A stretch of 64,000 nt of DNA from Pseudomonas frederiksbergensis (GTDB lineage: Bacteria; Pseudomonadota; Gammaproteobacteria; Pseudomonadales; Pseudomonadaceae): positions 671,501 through 735,500 of the forward strand of contig NZ_CP018319.1 in assembly GCF_001952935.1 (NCBI RefSeq), written 5' to 3'. The notes beneath the pieces were generated by a model. It worked only from the letters and a program-made list of their open reading frames with translations, was not told the DNA's origin and searched no databases. The first letter of the stretch is position 1. Each line of letters starts with the position of its first letter. Shown here in pieces: positions 44,619 through 55,280 of this stretch. The translations under genes were made by a program, and so were the position numbers.

Positions 44619-45567
44619 TCAGGCGCTCCACGGTTTTGGCCCACATCTCGTCGACGGGCGCCTGCAACTTCAGCTCACCGCCATCCGGCAGCGGCACGGT
44701 CAGCAGGTAGGCGTGCAGGAACAGGCGCTTGCCGCCCAGGTCACGAATCTCTTTGCTGAAGCCTTCATCGCCGTACTTGGTGTCACCGGCAATGCAATGC
44801 CCGGCGTGCAAGGTGTGAACGCGGATCTGGTGAGTCCGGCCAGTGATTGGCCTGGCTTCGATCAGGGTGGCAAAGTCGCCAAAACGACGCAGGACCTTGA
44901 ACACGGTCACGGACTCCTTGCCCTCCTCCTCGTCGACTTCGACCATACGCTCGCCGGAGCGCAAATTGCTCTTGCCCAGCGACGCCCGGACTTGCTTGAT
45001 CGAGGCTGCCCAGTTGCCGCGAACCAGCGCCATGTAGCGCTTGTCGACGCCATCGCCGCGCAATGCCGTGTGCAAGTGACGCAGCATGCTGCGTTTCTTG
45101 GCGATCATCAGCAGGCCGGAGGTATCACGATCGAGACGGTGAACCAGTTCGAGCTCCTTGCAATCGGGACGCAACTGACGAAAGGCTTCGATCACCCCGT
45201 AAGTCAGTCCGCTGCCACCGTGGACCGCAATGCCGCAAGGCTTGTTGATCACGATCAACGCCTTGTCCTCGAACACAATCGAGGCTTCGAGGCGCTGTAG
45301 CAGGCCTTGTGCCAGCGGTACCGGTTCGTCGCGCTCAGGCACGCGAACCGGCGGCACGCGCACGATATCGCCCGCCTGCAGCTTGTATTCGGGCTTGATC
45401 CGACCTTTGTTCACTCGCACTTCGCCTTTGCGCAAAATGCGGTAAATCAAGGTCTTGGGCACGCCTTTGAGCCGAGCGAGAAGGAAGTTGTCAATACGTT
45501 GGCCGGCATATTCCGGCGAGACCTCCAGCAGTTGTACGGCTGGGGTCGAAGGGGCTGTAGTCGTCAT
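44605..45567 (-). CDS. rluC: 23S rRNA pseudouridine synthase RluC
   Basis: A 320-aa synthase that modifies 23S rRNA at three positions in the E. coli counterpart (955, 2504, 2580). An N-terminal S4 RNA-binding domain (about 20-80, [15 protein letters not shown]) precedes the catalytic domain. The active Asp is in [16 protein letters not shown]. It is divergent from rne and first in rluC-HAD-sppA. Confidence 0.95.
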   Translation of the reverse strand: MTTTAPSTPAVQLLEVSPEYAGQRIDNFLLARLKGVPKTLIYRILRKGEVRVNKGRIKPEYKLQAGDIVRVPPVRVPERDEPVPLAQGLLQRLEASIVFEDKALIVINKPCGIAVHGGSGLTYGVIEAFRQLRPDCKELELVHRLDRDTSGLLMIAKKRSMLRHLHTALRGDGVDKRYMALVRGNWAASIKQVRASLGKSNLRSGERMVEVDEEEGKESVTVFKVLRRFGDFATLIEARPITGRTHQIRVHTLHAGHCIAGDTKYGDEGFSKEIRDLGGKRLFLHAYLLTVPLPDGGELKLQAPVDEMWAKTVERLSAPI

Positions 45568-45596
45568 GGCGCGGATGATAACAATTTTTTATGGAA

Positions 45597-45625
45597 TTGA
45601 AGCACTTAATCATTGCTGCTATAGT
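45597..45625 (+). promoter_or_regulatory. rne promoter
   Basis: TTGAAG (45597-45602), a 17-bp spacer and TATAGT (45620-45625) form a good sigma70 promoter. A transcript would start near 45632, giving a leader of about 635 nt. Confidence 0.7.
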
Positions 45626-45631
45626 CGCGAA

Positions 45632-46267
45632 CGCCGCCAAAAGTGGCCTGGACAGCGGACTAACGGTCAAAAACCGGCCCTGACCAACGCAATTCACGAG
45701 GACGAGAGGCCGTCCTACGAGGCTTTCGCTACGAAACGGTAGAGTTTGCAGTTGTAACGAGCGCAGGTGACATGAGGCCTGAAGCATGCCGCAAAGCAGA
45801 GTTTTCACTCGCCTTGCGAGCAAATATTCATGGCCAGTTCACAAAGTGCAGTCAGCTACGAACAAACCCGAGCGAACGCTGCGGAAACAACGCCTAAATT
45901 AGCCATGATGCGTGACCTCCCCTTTCGGAGCTCACGGTAAATGCCAACCCGCTGCGGATTCTGCGCGCGGCAGCACCCGAATTATCAGGGATACGTGTAG
46001 GGTGGAGATGCACAACCGCTGGACTGTGTAGCAATAGGCTTTATCAAGACGCTTCATCTCGTCCACAGCCGCTGGTTGATTCCTCCTCCTGACTGAGTGC
46101 TTAAGTAGCCACAGCAAGCAGGACGCGTACGTCGCGATGCCGGCCCAATTGGTCGGGGTTCGCTAGACACTGGAGTGTCCAACCACTCCTGACGCACCTG
46201 ACACCGACCATGAGAAGTCGTGTGTGCCGAACGCCGTTTCCGGCAGCCCGGAAACCGACGGTACTAC
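45632..46267 (+). ncRNA. long 5' leader of rne, rne-II-type RNA element
   Basis: The region between rluC and rne has no credible ORF and starts after a strong promoter. It holds several stem-loops, for example CTCGC/GCGAG at 45818-45830, GACACT/AGTGTC at 46166-46179, and GTTTCCGG/CCGGAAAC at 46236-46255, 12 nt before the start codon. A structured RNA called rne-II has been described in this place in Pseudomonadaceae and is thought to let RNase E control its own mRNA. Boundaries here are approximate. Confidence 0.7.
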
Positions 46268-49200
46268 ATGAAAAGAATGCTGATTAACGCAACTCAACCC
46301 GAAGAGTTGCGCGTTGCACTGGTAGATGGCCAACGCCTCTACGACCTGGACATCGAATCCGGTGCACGCGAGCAGAAAAAGGCCAACATCTATAAAGGCC
46401 GGATTACTCGCATCGAACCAAGCCTGGAGGCTGCCTTTGTCGATTTCGGCTCTGAGCGCCACGGCTTCCTGCCCCTCAAAGAAATCTCCCGCGAATACTT
46501 CAAGAAAGCCCCCGAAGGCCGCGTCAACATCAAGGACGTCCTGAGCGAAGGCCAGGAAGTCATCGTTCAGGTCGAAAAAGAAGAACGTGGCAACAAGGGC
46601 GCAGCCCTGACCACTTTCATCAGCCTGGCCGGTCGTTACCTGGTTCTGATGCCGAACAACCCGCGTGCTGGCGGTATTTCCCGTCGCATCGAAGGTGAAG
46701 AGCGCAACGAACTGCGTGAAGCCCTGAACGGCCTGGTTGCCCCAGCCGACATGGGCCTGATCGTTCGCACTGCCGGCCTGGGCCGCAGCAGCGAAGAAAT
46801 GCAGTGGGACCTCGACTACCTGCTGCAACTGTGGACCGCCATTAAAGAAGCCTCGCTGGATCGCTCCGCGCCGTTCCTGATCTACCAGGAAAGCAACGTG
46901 ATCATCCGCGCCATCCGCGATTACCTGCGCCAGGACATTGGCGAAGTGCTGATCGACAGCGTTGAAGCACAGGACGAAGCCCTGACCTTCATTCGCCAGG
47001 TGATGCCGCAGTACGCCAGCAAGATCAAGCTGTACGAAGACAGCGTTCCGCTGTTCAACCGTTTCCAGATCGAAAGCCAGATCGAGACCGCTTTCCAGCG
47101 CGTCGTTGAACTGCCTTCCGGTGGTTCCATCGTTATCGATCCGACCGAAGCCCTGGTGTCCATCGACATCAACTCGGCGCGCGCCACCAAAGGCAGCGAC
47201 ATCGAAGAAACCGCTCTGCAGACCAACCTTGAAGCCGCCGAAGAAATCGCCCGTCAGTTGCGCTTGCGCGACATCGGCGGCCTGATCGTCATCGACTTCA
47301 TCGACATGACCCCTGCCAAGAACCAGCGCGCCGTGGAAGAAAAAGTCCGCGAATGCCTGGAAGCCGACCGCGCTCGCGTGCAAGTCGGTCGCATCTCGCG
47401 CTTCGGCCTGCTGGAAATGTCCCGTCAGCGCCTGCGTCCATCCCTGGGCGAAAGCAGCGGCATCGTTTGCCCGCGTTGCAACGGCACCGGCATCATCCGT
47501 GATGTTGAATCGCTGTCGCTGGCGATCCTGCGCCTGATCGAAGAAGAAGCCCTGAAAGACCGCACCGCCGAAGTTCGCGCCCAGGTGCCGATCCCGGTCG
47601 CCGCGTTCCTGCTCAACGAGAAACGCAACTCGATCACCAAGATCGAACTGCGCACCCGCGCCCGCATCGTCATTCTGCCGAACGATCACCTCGAAACGCC
47701 GCACTTCGAAGTGCAGCGTCTGCGCGATGACAGCCCGGAAGCCGCGGTCGGCCAGTCCAGCTACGAAATCGCTGCTGCCGCTGCCGAAGTCGAAGAAGTC
47801 CAGCCAGCCGCTGCGACCCGTACCCTGGTTCGCCAGGAAGCCGCGGTCAAGACGGCTCCGGTCCGCGCCAACGCTCCGGTTCCGACCGAAGTCGTCGCTG
47901 CCGCCCCAGTTGCCGCACCGGCCGCCGCGCCAGAGCCAAGCCTGTTCAAAGGCCTGGTGAAATCGCTGGTCAGCCTGTTCGCGACCAAGGAAGAGCCTGC
48001 TGCTCCGGTTGTGGTTGAAAAACCGGCGACCACCGAGCGTCCGGCCCGCAACGAAGAGCGTCGCAACGGTCGTCAGCAGAGCCGCAACCGTAATGGTCGC
48101 CGCGATGAAGAACGCAAGCCTCGCGAGGAACGTGCACCGCGTGAAGAGCGCGCACCACGTGAGCCACGCGAAGCCCGCGAAGAAACGCCAGCAGTAGCAG
48201 TCGCCCGCGAAGAACGCGCTCCACGTGAAGAGCGCGCACCACGCGCCCCGCGTGAAGAACGTGCACCGCGCGCTCCTCGCGAAGATCGCAAGCCACGTGG
48301 CGATCGTGAAGAGCGTCCGGTTCGTGAACTGCGCGAGCCACTGGATGCCGCTCCGGCCGCCGCTGCTACCGCTGAAGAGCGTCCAGCTCGCCAGCCACGT
48401 GAAGAACGCGCTCCACGCCCACCGCGTGAGGAACGTCAGCCACGTGCCGAACAAGCCGCTGCCGCAGTAGCTGAAGAAGAGCTGGTTACCAACGAAGAGC
48501 AACTGCAGGAAGACGGTCAGGATGGCGCCGAAGGCGATCGTCCACGCCGCCGCTCCCGTGGCCAGCGTCGTCGCAGCAACCGTCGTGAGCGTCAGCGCGA
48601 TGCCAACGGTAATGTGATCGAAGGTTCGGAAGAATCCGAGTCCGCCGAAGGTAACGAAGCGGCTGCAACCAGCGAAGCGCCAAGCGCTGCCGATCTGGCC
48701 GCCGGCCTGGCTGTTACCGCAGCCGTTGCCAGCACCGTGATCAGCGCTCCAGCCGAAGCACAGGCTAACGAGCAAGCCGAACGCGCGACTGCCGCCACCC
48801 TGGAAACTGCTCCAGTGGAAGCGCCAGTGGTTGAAGCAACGACTCCGGTCGAAGCCACCGCCGCTCCGGAAATCGAAGTGGCACCGATTCGTGAAGCACA
48901 GCCTGTATTTGAAGCTGCCGCTGAGCCATTTGTTGCCGCAGAACCGGTTGCCGAAACAGCCAGCGAAACAGTGACCGAAGCTGTCCGTGAAGTTCGCGAA
49001 GAGCAAACCGCGTTCAACTGGGTTGCCGAGCCAGCCGCTGCCGAAGCGCCAGAAGCCGAGGCCATGGTGTCCGAGCCAGTGGTTGCTGCTGCCGAACCTG
49101 CTCCGGTGGTTGAAACGCCGGTTGTTGCCGAAGTGGCCGCACCGCAAGTCGAAGCTGCCCCTGTCAGCGCCCTGACGCCAAGTGGCCGTGCGCCGAACGA

Positions 49201-49465
49201 CCCACGTGAAGTGCGTCGCCGCAAGCGTGAAGAGGAGCGTCTGCAGAAGGAAGCCGAACTGGCTGCCGCTGCTGCTCCGGCTGCTGTCGAAACAGCACCG
49301 GTTGTCGCTGAAGTCGTCGAGGCAGCACCTGCCCCGACTGCTGAAGTCGCTGCTGCCGAACCCGTGGAATCCGCGATCGACGAAGCACCGCGCTCCGTTC
49401 AGGAAGCGGTAGAGCAACACGAACAAGCCCTGGAAAAAGAACACGAGCCTAAACCTCTCGTCTGA
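46268..49465 (+). CDS. rne: ribonuclease E
   Basis: A 1065-aa endoribonuclease and degradosome scaffold. The start at 46268 ([21 protein letters not shown]) is set by the family. The S1 domain is at about 35-120. Catalytic Asp residues lie in [12 protein letters not shown] and [10 protein letters not shown]. The Zn-link is CPRCNGTG. From about residue 500 the protein becomes a disordered tail with many [16 protein letters not shown] repeats (about 615-740), an [18 protein letters not shown] patch (RNA binding), and a long Ala/Pro/Glu/Val-rich region. The ribosome site is weak, which fits leader control. Confidence 0.97.
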   Translation: MKRMLINATQPEELRVALVDGQRLYDLDIESGAREQKKANIYKGRITRIEPSLEAAFVDFGSERHGFLPLKEISREYFKKAPEGRVNIKDVLSEGQEVIVQVEKEERGNKGAALTTFISLAGRYLVLMPNNPRAGGISRRIEGEERNELREALNGLVAPADMGLIVRTAGLGRSSEEMQWDLDYLLQLWTAIKEASLDRSAPFLIYQESNVIIRAIRDYLRQDIGEVLIDSVEAQDEALTFIRQVMPQYASKIKLYEDSVPLFNRFQIESQIETAFQRVVELPSGGSIVIDPTEALVSIDINSARATKGSDIEETALQTNLEAAEEIARQLRLRDIGGLIVIDFIDMTPAKNQRAVEEKVRECLEADRARVQVGRISRFGLLEMSRQRLRPSLGESSGIVCPRCNGTGIIRDVESLSLAILRLIEEEALKDRTAEVRAQVPIPVAAFLLNEKRNSITKIELRTRARIVILPNDHLETPHFEVQRLRDDSPEAAVGQSSYEIAAAAAEVEEVQPAAATRTLVRQEAAVKTAPVRANAPVPTEVVAAAPVAAPAAAPEPSLFKGLVKSLVSLFATKEEPAAPVVVEKPATTERPARNEERRNGRQQSRNRNGRRDEERKPREERAPREERAPREPREAREETPAVAVAREERAPREERAPRAPREERAPRAPREDRKPRGDREERPVRELREPLDAAPAAAATAEERPARQPREERAPRPPREERQPRAEQAAAAVAEEELVTNEEQLQEDGQDGAEGDRPRRRSRGQRRRSNRRERQRDANGNVIEGSEESESAEGNEAAATSEAPSAADLAAGLAVTAAVASTVISAPAEAQANEQAERATAATLETAPVEAPVVEATTPVEATAAPEIEVAPIREAQPVFEAAAEPFVAAEPVAETASETVTEAVREVREEQTAFNWVAEPAAAEAPEAEAMVSEPVVAAAEPAPVVETPVVAEVAAPQVEAAPVSALTPSGRAPNDPREVRRRKREEERLQKEAELAAAAAPAAVETAPVVAEVVEAAPAPTAEVAAAEPVESAIDEAPRSVQEAVEQHEQALEKEHEPKPLV
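48115..48460 (+). repeat. coding repeat of EERAPR-type units in RNase E
   Basis: The DNA for the arginine/glutamate-rich segment repeats short units encoding EERAPR with variants ([24 protein letters not shown]) over about 350 bp. Copies differ in synonymous bases, so the repeat is kept at protein rather than DNA level. Confidence 0.7.
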
Positions 49466-49480
49466 TTCCATCGGCTAATA

Positions 49481-49517
49481 AAAAGCCCCGCCTGGTGATC
49501 CAGGTGGGGCTTTTTTA
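49481..49517 (+). terminator. terminator of rne
   Basis: AGCCCCGCCTGG, a TGAT loop and CCAGGTGGGGCT form a long stem followed by six T. It lies 16 bp after the rne stop. Confidence 0.9.
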
Positions 49518-49534
49518 TGTCTTCTGATCGTTCT

Positions 49535-49647
49535 GATCGTTCCCACGCTCTGCGTGGGAATGCCTCTAGGGACGCTCCGCGTTCCAGCACTCGAGAGGGA
49601 CGCGGAGCGTCCCGGGCTACATTCCCACGCAGAGCGTGGGAACGATC
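49535..49647. repeat. palindromic repeat, GATCGTTCCCACGC family
   Basis: A third copy of the palindrome seen at 10666 and 21707. It lies exactly at the left boundary of the molybdo-hydroxylase module, between rne and the mobA-like gene. Confidence 0.85.
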
Positions 49648-49654
49648 ATTACGA

Positions 49655-50248
49655 TCATTGCGGGTAGGTCAACTTCTCTGGCACATCCACATCCCACAAC
49701 ACCCCGGGATCGTCCACGGCCACCTCGACCACCCGGGCCTGCGCAAACAACGCCTTGGCGCCTCGATCACCGGACAACGCCATCAACGCGGCACCAAAGC
49801 TGCGCCCAAATCCCACCGGATGCCCATACTCGTCTTGATGCACCGGAACACTGACGGCGTCATCTGCAATCGCCGCCACCACGCGCTCAATACTCGATGG
49901 AAGGATGAACGGCATATCCCCCAGCACAATCAGCCAGCCACCGAGCTGCGGACAGGCCGCTACCCCGGCCGCGATGCTGTCGCCCATGCCGGTCGATTCA
50001 ATCAGCACAATTTCGCATCCATAAGCCTTGGCCATGCGGATCACTTGCGGTCGGTCCACAGTTGTTACCAGGACGCGTTTCTCAAGGGACGCCGGCAAAT
50101 TCACCAGCACTTGCTCGATCACCGAATGCACAGCGCCGTCGCGCCCCGTGCAATCCGCTACCAGCTTGTCCCGCTCAACACCGGCCTCCTGTCGAAACCG
50201 ACGGCCCTGCCCTGCTGCCAGCACAACGACGCCGATGGGTTCGCTCAT
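49655..50248 (-). CDS. MobA/MocA-like molybdenum cofactor nucleotidyltransferase
   Basis: A 197-aa nucleotidyltransferase that probably adds CMP (or GMP) to molybdopterin. The N-terminal LAAGQGRRFRQEAG loop and LGDMPFI metal site are typical of the MocA group. It overlaps xdhC by 4 bp and follows iorA and iorB, so it likely makes the cytosine-dinucleotide form of the cofactor for the hydroxylase in the same operon. Confidence 0.86.
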   Translation of the reverse strand: MSEPIGVVVLAAGQGRRFRQEAGVERDKLVADCTGRDGAVHSVIEQVLVNLPASLEKRVLVTTVDRPQVIRMAKAYGCEIVLIESTGMGDSIAAGVAACPQLGGWLIVLGDMPFILPSSIERVVAAIADDAVSVPVHQDEYGHPVGFGRSFGAALMALSGDRGAKALFAQARVVEVAVDDPGVLWDVDVPEKLTYPQ

Positions 50249-51228
50249 ACCACCTCCTGCAACAGCTTCTTCTGCTTGAGCTCGACACCGTTCTTGATCG
50301 CGACAATTTCGGCCAGCAGCGACAAGGCGATTTCCGCCGGTGTGTGGCTGCCTATGTGCAAACCGATCGGGCCGTGCAGCCGAGCGATAGCCTCTTGTGA
50401 CAAGCCTAGCTGAGCCAGATTGTCCCGGCGCTTCAAGCTGTTGACCCGGGAGCCCAGCGCGCCGACATAAAACGCTTTGGAGTCCAAAGCCGTGAGCAGC
50501 GCCATGTCATCGAGTCGAGGATCGTGGGTCAGTGCGACAATGGCCGTACGCTCGTCAGTCTGGATGCTGAGCACCGCGTCATCGGGCATGCCGGAGACAA
50601 ATCGCCCGTGCTGCTCTTCCCAGCCGTAAACGAACTCGGTACGCGGATCGCAGATCAGCACTTCGAAATCCAGCAGCCGCGCCATCTCGGCGACATACCG
50701 GGACAACTGCCCCGCACCGATCAGCAACAGCCGCCAACGCGGACCGTAAATAGCGCGCAACGTCTTGCCATCGAACGTCAGCACATCAGTCTTGTCAGCC
50801 GGTTGCAGCGTGACTTCACCCGTCTCGACACTGAGCGAGCGAGCCACGATTTCATGCGCCTCGCAGCGCGCCAGCAACTCGGCAACCCAAGCCGGATCGC
50901 CGACCCGCTCCTCGGTCAGGCGCAAGGTGCCGCCGCACGGCAAACCGAAGCGTGCCGCCTCCTCACGGGTGACGCCGTAAGTGATCAACCGCACCGGCGG
51001 CCCATCGGCAGGAATACGACCGTCGTGCAGGCGGGCAATCAAATCGTCTTCGACACAACCACCGGACACCGAACCAATCACCACGCCATCTTCACGCAAG
51101 GCCAGCATGGCGCCAGGTGCCCGCGGCGCGGTGCCCCAGGTCTGGACCACGCTGTACAACACCACCCGCTGACCGGCGCGGCGCCATTGGAGCACGCTGC
51201 GCAGGACATTCAGATCGACGCTGTCCAT
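50245..51228 (-). CDS. XdhC/CoxI-family protein
   Basis: A 327-aa XdhC-family protein, which in xanthine dehydrogenase systems binds and sulfurates molybdenum cofactor before insertion. The GSVSGGCVEDDLIARLHDG segment and C-terminal NAD-type fold (LLLIGAGQLSRYVAEMA) are visible. The start at 51228 overlaps the iorB stop by one base. It serves the IorAB-type hydroxylase of the same operon. Confidence 0.9.
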   Translation of the reverse strand: MDSVDLNVLRSVLQWRRAGQRVVLYSVVQTWGTAPRAPGAMLALREDGVVIGSVSGGCVEDDLIARLHDGRIPADGPPVRLITYGVTREEAARFGLPCGGTLRLTEERVGDPAWVAELLARCEAHEIVARSLSVETGEVTLQPADKTDVLTFDGKTLRAIYGPRWRLLLIGAGQLSRYVAEMARLLDFEVLICDPRTEFVYGWEEQHGRFVSGMPDDAVLSIQTDERTAIVALTHDPRLDDMALLTALDSKAFYVGALGSRVNSLKRRDNLAQLGLSQEAIARLHGPIGLHIGSHTPAEIALSLLAEIVAIKNGVELKQKKLLQEVV

Positions 51229-53549
51229 CAGGCTTGCGCCTTCTGCCAACCTTGCAGCTGATAGCGAACCGGCAGGTTGCGGATGCGTTTGCCGGTGGCG
51301 GCAAAGATTGCATTGCACAGCGCCGGCGCAATCGGCGGCACGCCGGGTTCACCGACCCCGCCCAATGGCACATTGCCTGGTGGTGTGACCAGATGCACCG
51401 CAACTTCCTTCGGCGCCAGGGACATGCGCGCCACTTCGTACATGTGGAAGTTGTCCTGCTGGACCTTGCCGTCCTTGAAGCTGATTTCCCCCAGCACTGC
51501 GTTGCCCAGGCCCATGACGCAGGCGCCTTCGAACTGCGAGCGAATCCGCTCGGGGTTGATCTGCGGTCCGCAATCCACCGCGATGTCAGCCTTGTGCACG
51601 ATCAGCGTGCCGTCGTCTTTGACTTCGACCTCGATCACCGCCGCCACATAAGTCACGAAGCTGTAATGCACCGCCAGGCCCAGGCCTCGGCCCTTGGGTA
51701 ACTCACGGCCCCAACCGGCGGCCTTGGCAGCGGTTTCCAGTACCGTGCGCATCCGCGCGGTGTCGATCGGATAACGCTCGGGGGATTCGCCGTAGTTCCA
51801 CTCTTCACTCAAGGTGCGCGGATCGATCTGCCGGTCCGGACCAAGCAATTTGATCTGGTACTTGAGCGGATCCTGGCCGGCCTTGTGCGCCAGCTCATCG
51901 ACAAAGCTTTGGATCGCAAAACCGTGAGGAATGTTCGACACCGAACGATACCAGCCGACGCGTGTGTGAATCGCCGCTTCCGGGTTTTCCAGGCGCACGT
52001 TGGGGATCGCGTAAGCCATGTTGGTGAAACCCATGCCCAGCTCGAAGGCCGCCTCGTGGTTCATGCCCGGCGCGAACAACGCGGTGATGCTCGGCGCCAC
52101 GGTGCGGTGCAACCAGCCGGACGGCAGGCCGTCCTTGTTCAGGCTGGCTTTCAGGTACTCGGCGGATACCGTGTGGAAATAGGAGCAGTGGATGTCGTCT
52201 TCACGGGTCCATTGCACCCGCACGGCCTTGCCGGGGAACTCCTTGGCGAGGATGGCTGCTTCGATGATGAAGTCCGGTTTGGATTTACGCCCGAAACCGC
52301 CGCCCAGCAAGGTGACGTTGAAGGTGACGTTATCGAACGGAATGCCGAGGCGCTCGCCAATACGTTCGCGAGTGACTTGGGGGGCCTGGCTTGGGGCCCA
52401 GGCTTCGCACACACCGTCCTTGAAGCGGGCGATGGCGACCATCGGCTCCATGGGTGCTTGCGTGAGATGCGGCAGGTAATAGGAGGCCTCGACGGTGTTG
52501 TCGGCACTGCTCATGGCTTCGTCGATATTGCCGGTATTGCGCACCACTTTGCCGGGTTTGAGCGAGGCAGCCTCAATTTCCTTGCGGTAGGCGATCGAGT
52601 CGTAACTGGCGTTGGGGCCATCGTCCCACTCGATTTTCAGCGCTTCGCGGCCCTTGATCGCCGCCCAGGTATTACTGGCGACCACGGCCACGCCGCCCAG
52701 CGGTTGAAACTCCAGCGGCAGTGGCCGATTTTCGATCTGAATGACCTTGATCACGCCCGGGACTTTCATCGCGGCGCTGGAGTCGACGGACTTGACCTTG
52801 CCGCCGTACACCGCAGGGCGCGCAATGGTGGCGTAGAGCATGCCGTCGAAATGCACGTCTGCACCGTAAATGGCGCGACCGTTGACGATGTCGACACCGT
52901 CGATGGCCTTGGCGCCTTCCTTGCCGATGTAGCGGAATTCCGACGGTTGCTTGAGTCGCAGGCTGTCACGCGCCGGCACTGCCAACGCACCGGCTGCGGC
53001 GGCCAAGGCGCCGTAACCCAATTCACGGCCGGTCGGCTTATGGATGACTTTATGCAGTTGCGCATGGCATTCGCCGACCGGCACTTTCCACTGTTCGGCA
53101 GCGGCTTGTTCAAGCATGGTCCGCGCGGCAGCACCGCAGCGACGCATCGGCTCGTACCAGTGGCGCATGCTGCGCGAGCCATCGGTGTCCTGGTTGCCGA
53201 AGCGCACTTCGTCGCCCGGCGCCTGTTGCACCTTCATCATCGCCCAGTCGGCTTCCAGTTCATCGGCCACCACCATCGTCAGGCTGGTGCGCACACCCTG
53301 GCCCATTTCCGAGCGGTTGCAGACCACGGTCACCCTGCCGTCAGCGGCGATGCTGACGTACACCTTGGGATCATCGATCCAGCCGTTGGGCATGCCATCG
53401 GCGCCGAATTTCTTTTCTTTCTCCGCAGCGAAAGCCTCTTGCCAGCCCCAGCTCGCCACCAAAACCAAGGCACTGGTGGCGCCAACGCCTTTGAGGAAAC
53501 CACGGCGACTGAGGTTGCTCAGCGCGAAATCATTCGGTAACTGGCTCAT
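51228..53549 (-). CDS. IorB-type molybdenum hydroxylase large subunit
   Basis: A 773-aa molybdopterin-binding subunit of the isoquinoline 1-oxidoreductase / membrane aldehyde dehydrogenase family. A Tat signal ([12 protein letters not shown], residues 13-24) targets it to the periplasm. GQGV in [11 protein letters not shown] and the active-site Glu in [10 protein letters not shown] are visible. It overlaps iorA by 4 bp (ATGA). It oxidises an aldehyde or N-heterocycle; the substrate is not certain. XdhC and a MobA-like enzyme follow for cofactor maturation. Confidence 0.9.
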   Translation of the reverse strand: MSQLPNDFALSNLSRRGFLKGVGATSALVLVASWGWQEAFAAEKEKKFGADGMPNGWIDDPKVYVSIAADGRVTVVCNRSEMGQGVRTSLTMVVADELEADWAMMKVQQAPGDEVRFGNQDTDGSRSMRHWYEPMRRCGAAARTMLEQAAAEQWKVPVGECHAQLHKVIHKPTGRELGYGALAAAAGALAVPARDSLRLKQPSEFRYIGKEGAKAIDGVDIVNGRAIYGADVHFDGMLYATIARPAVYGGKVKSVDSSAAMKVPGVIKVIQIENRPLPLEFQPLGGVAVVASNTWAAIKGREALKIEWDDGPNASYDSIAYRKEIEAASLKPGKVVRNTGNIDEAMSSADNTVEASYYLPHLTQAPMEPMVAIARFKDGVCEAWAPSQAPQVTRERIGERLGIPFDNVTFNVTLLGGGFGRKSKPDFIIEAAILAKEFPGKAVRVQWTREDDIHCSYFHTVSAEYLKASLNKDGLPSGWLHRTVAPSITALFAPGMNHEAAFELGMGFTNMAYAIPNVRLENPEAAIHTRVGWYRSVSNIPHGFAIQSFVDELAHKAGQDPLKYQIKLLGPDRQIDPRTLSEEWNYGESPERYPIDTARMRTVLETAAKAAGWGRELPKGRGLGLAVHYSFVTYVAAVIEVEVKDDGTLIVHKADIAVDCGPQINPERIRSQFEGACVMGLGNAVLGEISFKDGKVQQDNFHMYEVARMSLAPKEVAVHLVTPPGNVPLGGVGEPGVPPIAPALCNAIFAATGKRIRNLPVRYQLQGWQKAQA

Positions 53550-54016
53550 GCCTTGGCCTCCTTCAGGTGAGTGGATGCCTGGCGGATGGCAGTCTTGATG
53601 CGGTTGTACGTGCCGCAGCGGCAAATGTTGCCGACCATCGCCTCTTCGATCTGTTCGTCGCTGGGGTTCGGGTGGGTCTTGAGCAGCGCCGTGGCGGACA
53701 TGATTTGCCCGCCCTGGCAGAAACCGCATTGAGCCACGGCGGTGTCGAGCCAGGCTTGCTGGACGACTTGCCCGACCGGATCGGCGTGCAGGTTTTCGAT
53801 TGTAGTGACGTTCTGGCCGACCACCGAACCGATCGGCGTGATGCAACTGCGCGCCGGGGCGCCGTCGATATGAATGGTGCACGCGCCGCACAGGCCCATG
53901 CCGCAGCCGAATTTGGTGCCGTTGTAACCGGCCACGTCGCGGATTGCCCAGAGCAGCGGCATGTCCTCGGTGACGTCGAGTTGATGGTCTTGACCATTGA
54001 GCTTCAGGGTAATCAT
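53546..54016 (-). CDS. IorA-type 2Fe-2S subunit of molybdenum hydroxylase
   Basis: A 156-aa iron-sulfur subunit. The plant-type cluster ligands are in GCGMGLCGACTIHIDGAPARSC; the second cluster has CGFCQGGQ and NICRCGTYNRI. It passes electrons from the molybdenum subunit to an acceptor, often a cytochrome c. The start at 54016 (MITLKLNGQDHQL) is set by the family. It is the first gene of the operon. Confidence 0.93.
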   Translation of the reverse strand: MITLKLNGQDHQLDVTEDMPLLWAIRDVAGYNGTKFGCGMGLCGACTIHIDGAPARSCITPIGSVVGQNVTTIENLHADPVGQVVQQAWLDTAVAQCGFCQGGQIMSATALLKTHPNPSDEQIEEAMVGNICRCGTYNRIKTAIRQASTHLKEAKA

Positions 54017-54202
54017 GGGCACGCCCGCATAGTTATCGGTTATGGGGTCGAGCAATCTGCCGCCAAAGGTTGGCGGTTGGCATCACGCAGATCGGCTCAG
54101 GCTAAATGGGCTCTCTTATGCGGACGGTAGCGTCTGCATCGGGCCTTTGGTGGAGCAAACGTTTGCATCGTTAGGTGGCTAAGTTAACCCAGCATTAACA
54201 AA

Positions 54203-54239
54203 AAAGCCCTGCACCGTTAAACGTGTGCAGGGCTTTGAG
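54203..54239 (-). terminator. terminator of the exbB-murB operon
   Basis: AAAGCCCTGCAC and GTGTGCAGGGCTTT form a stem with a U-run on the minus strand, just downstream of murB. Confidence 0.85.
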
Positions 54240-54260
54240 ATCAGTCTTGAAAGCGTAGCC

Positions 54261-55280
54261 TCAATACCGATTGGGCTCCATTTCCAGATCGACATGAAAA
54301 CGTTCTGAAATGTCTTTCTGAATGCGTTGCGCCAGGTTCAGCAATTGCAGGCCCGTCGCGTTGCCGTAGTTGACCAGCACCAATGCCTGCAATTTGTGCA
54401 CGCCGGCATCGGCGTCACGAAAACCTTTCCAGCCAGCCCGCTCGATCAGCCAGCCCGCCGCCAGTTTCATCTGCCCGTCGGGTTGCGCGTAGGCCACCAG
54501 ATCCGGGTATTCACCTTTGAGTTGCGCAACAAGCGCCGCCGGCACCAACGGATTCTTGAAGAAGCTGCCAGCATTGCCGAGCACGGCCGGGTCCGGAAGC
54601 TTTTCATTGCGGATGCTGCAAATCGCCTGGCTGACATCGGTGGCGGTCGGATGATCGATACCTTGTTCGGTCAGGCGCTGACGCACCGGGCCGTACTCCA
54701 GATGCAGGTGCGCGGCGCGGTCCAGGATGAAACGAACCCGCAGGATCAACCAGCGCCCGGGTTCCTGTTTGAACAGGCTGTCGCGGTAGGCGAAGTTGCA
54801 TTCTTGCAGGGTGAAGTCCCGCAAGTCGCCGGTCTGGCGATCCAGCGCGGTCAGGCCGGCGAACACGTCCTTGATCTCCACGCCATAGGCGCCGATGTTC
54901 TGCATCGGTGCCGCGCCGACGGTGCCGGGAATCAGGCTGAGGTTCTCCAGCCCCGACAACCCCTGCGCCAGGGTGTGCTGCACGAACGGGTGCCAAGGCT
55001 CGCCGGCCTCGGCTTCAATCACGACCTTGCTGCCGTCATCGCTCAGGATGCGAATCCCGCGGGTGGCCATGCGCAGCACCAGCGACTGGATATCGGCCGT
55101 CAGCAGCAGGTTGCTGCCACCACCAATCACCAGCAACGGCACGTCATGCTCCACCGCATAAGCCAGGGCTTCACGCACGTCGGCATCGTTATGAGCCTCG
55201 GCAAACAGCCGGGCCTGAACATCGACGCCGAAGGTGTTGAACGGCTTGAGCGAAACCCGGGGTTGGACCAGCAAACTCAT
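54261..55280 (-). CDS. murB: UDP-N-acetylenolpyruvoylglucosamine reductase
   Basis: A 339-aa FAD enzyme that forms UDP-MurNAc for peptidoglycan. FAD-binding segments are LLVIGGGSNLLL and LIPGTVGAAPMQNIGAYG; the catalytic Ser is in NAGSFFKNP and Glu near the C terminus in DLEMEPNRY. Length fits the type I (E. coli) form. It overlaps ptpA by 4 bp and ends the operon. Confidence 0.96.
   Translation of the reverse strand: MSLLVQPRVSLKPFNTFGVDVQARLFAEAHNDADVREALAYAVEHDVPLLVIGGGSNLLLTADIQSLVLRMATRGIRILSDDGSKVVIEAEAGEPWHPFVQHTLAQGLSGLENLSLIPGTVGAAPMQNIGAYGVEIKDVFAGLTALDRQTGDLRDFTLQECNFAYRDSLFKQEPGRWLILRVRFILDRAAHLHLEYGPVRQRLTEQGIDHPTATDVSQAICSIRNEKLPDPAVLGNAGSFFKNPLVPAALVAQLKGEYPDLVAYAQPDGQMKLAAGWLIERAGWKGFRDADAGVHKLQALVLVNYGNATGLQLLNLAQRIQKDISERFHVDLEMEPNRY

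Noticed and set aside
45568..46267. The rne leader considered as tmRNA or RNase P RNA
   Set aside because: The typical conserved ends of those RNAs are absent, and position and promoter fit an mRNA leader.
46163..49471. An uninterrupted 1102-codon frame antisense to rne
   Set aside because: It mirrors the whole rne gene and arises from its codon bias and GC-rich repeats. The translation is Phe/Gly/Arg-rich without any known domain, and rne is certain on the other strand.
51885..53540. A 551-codon frame antisense to iorB
   Set aside because: Shadow frame; iorB is clear by motifs on the minus strand.
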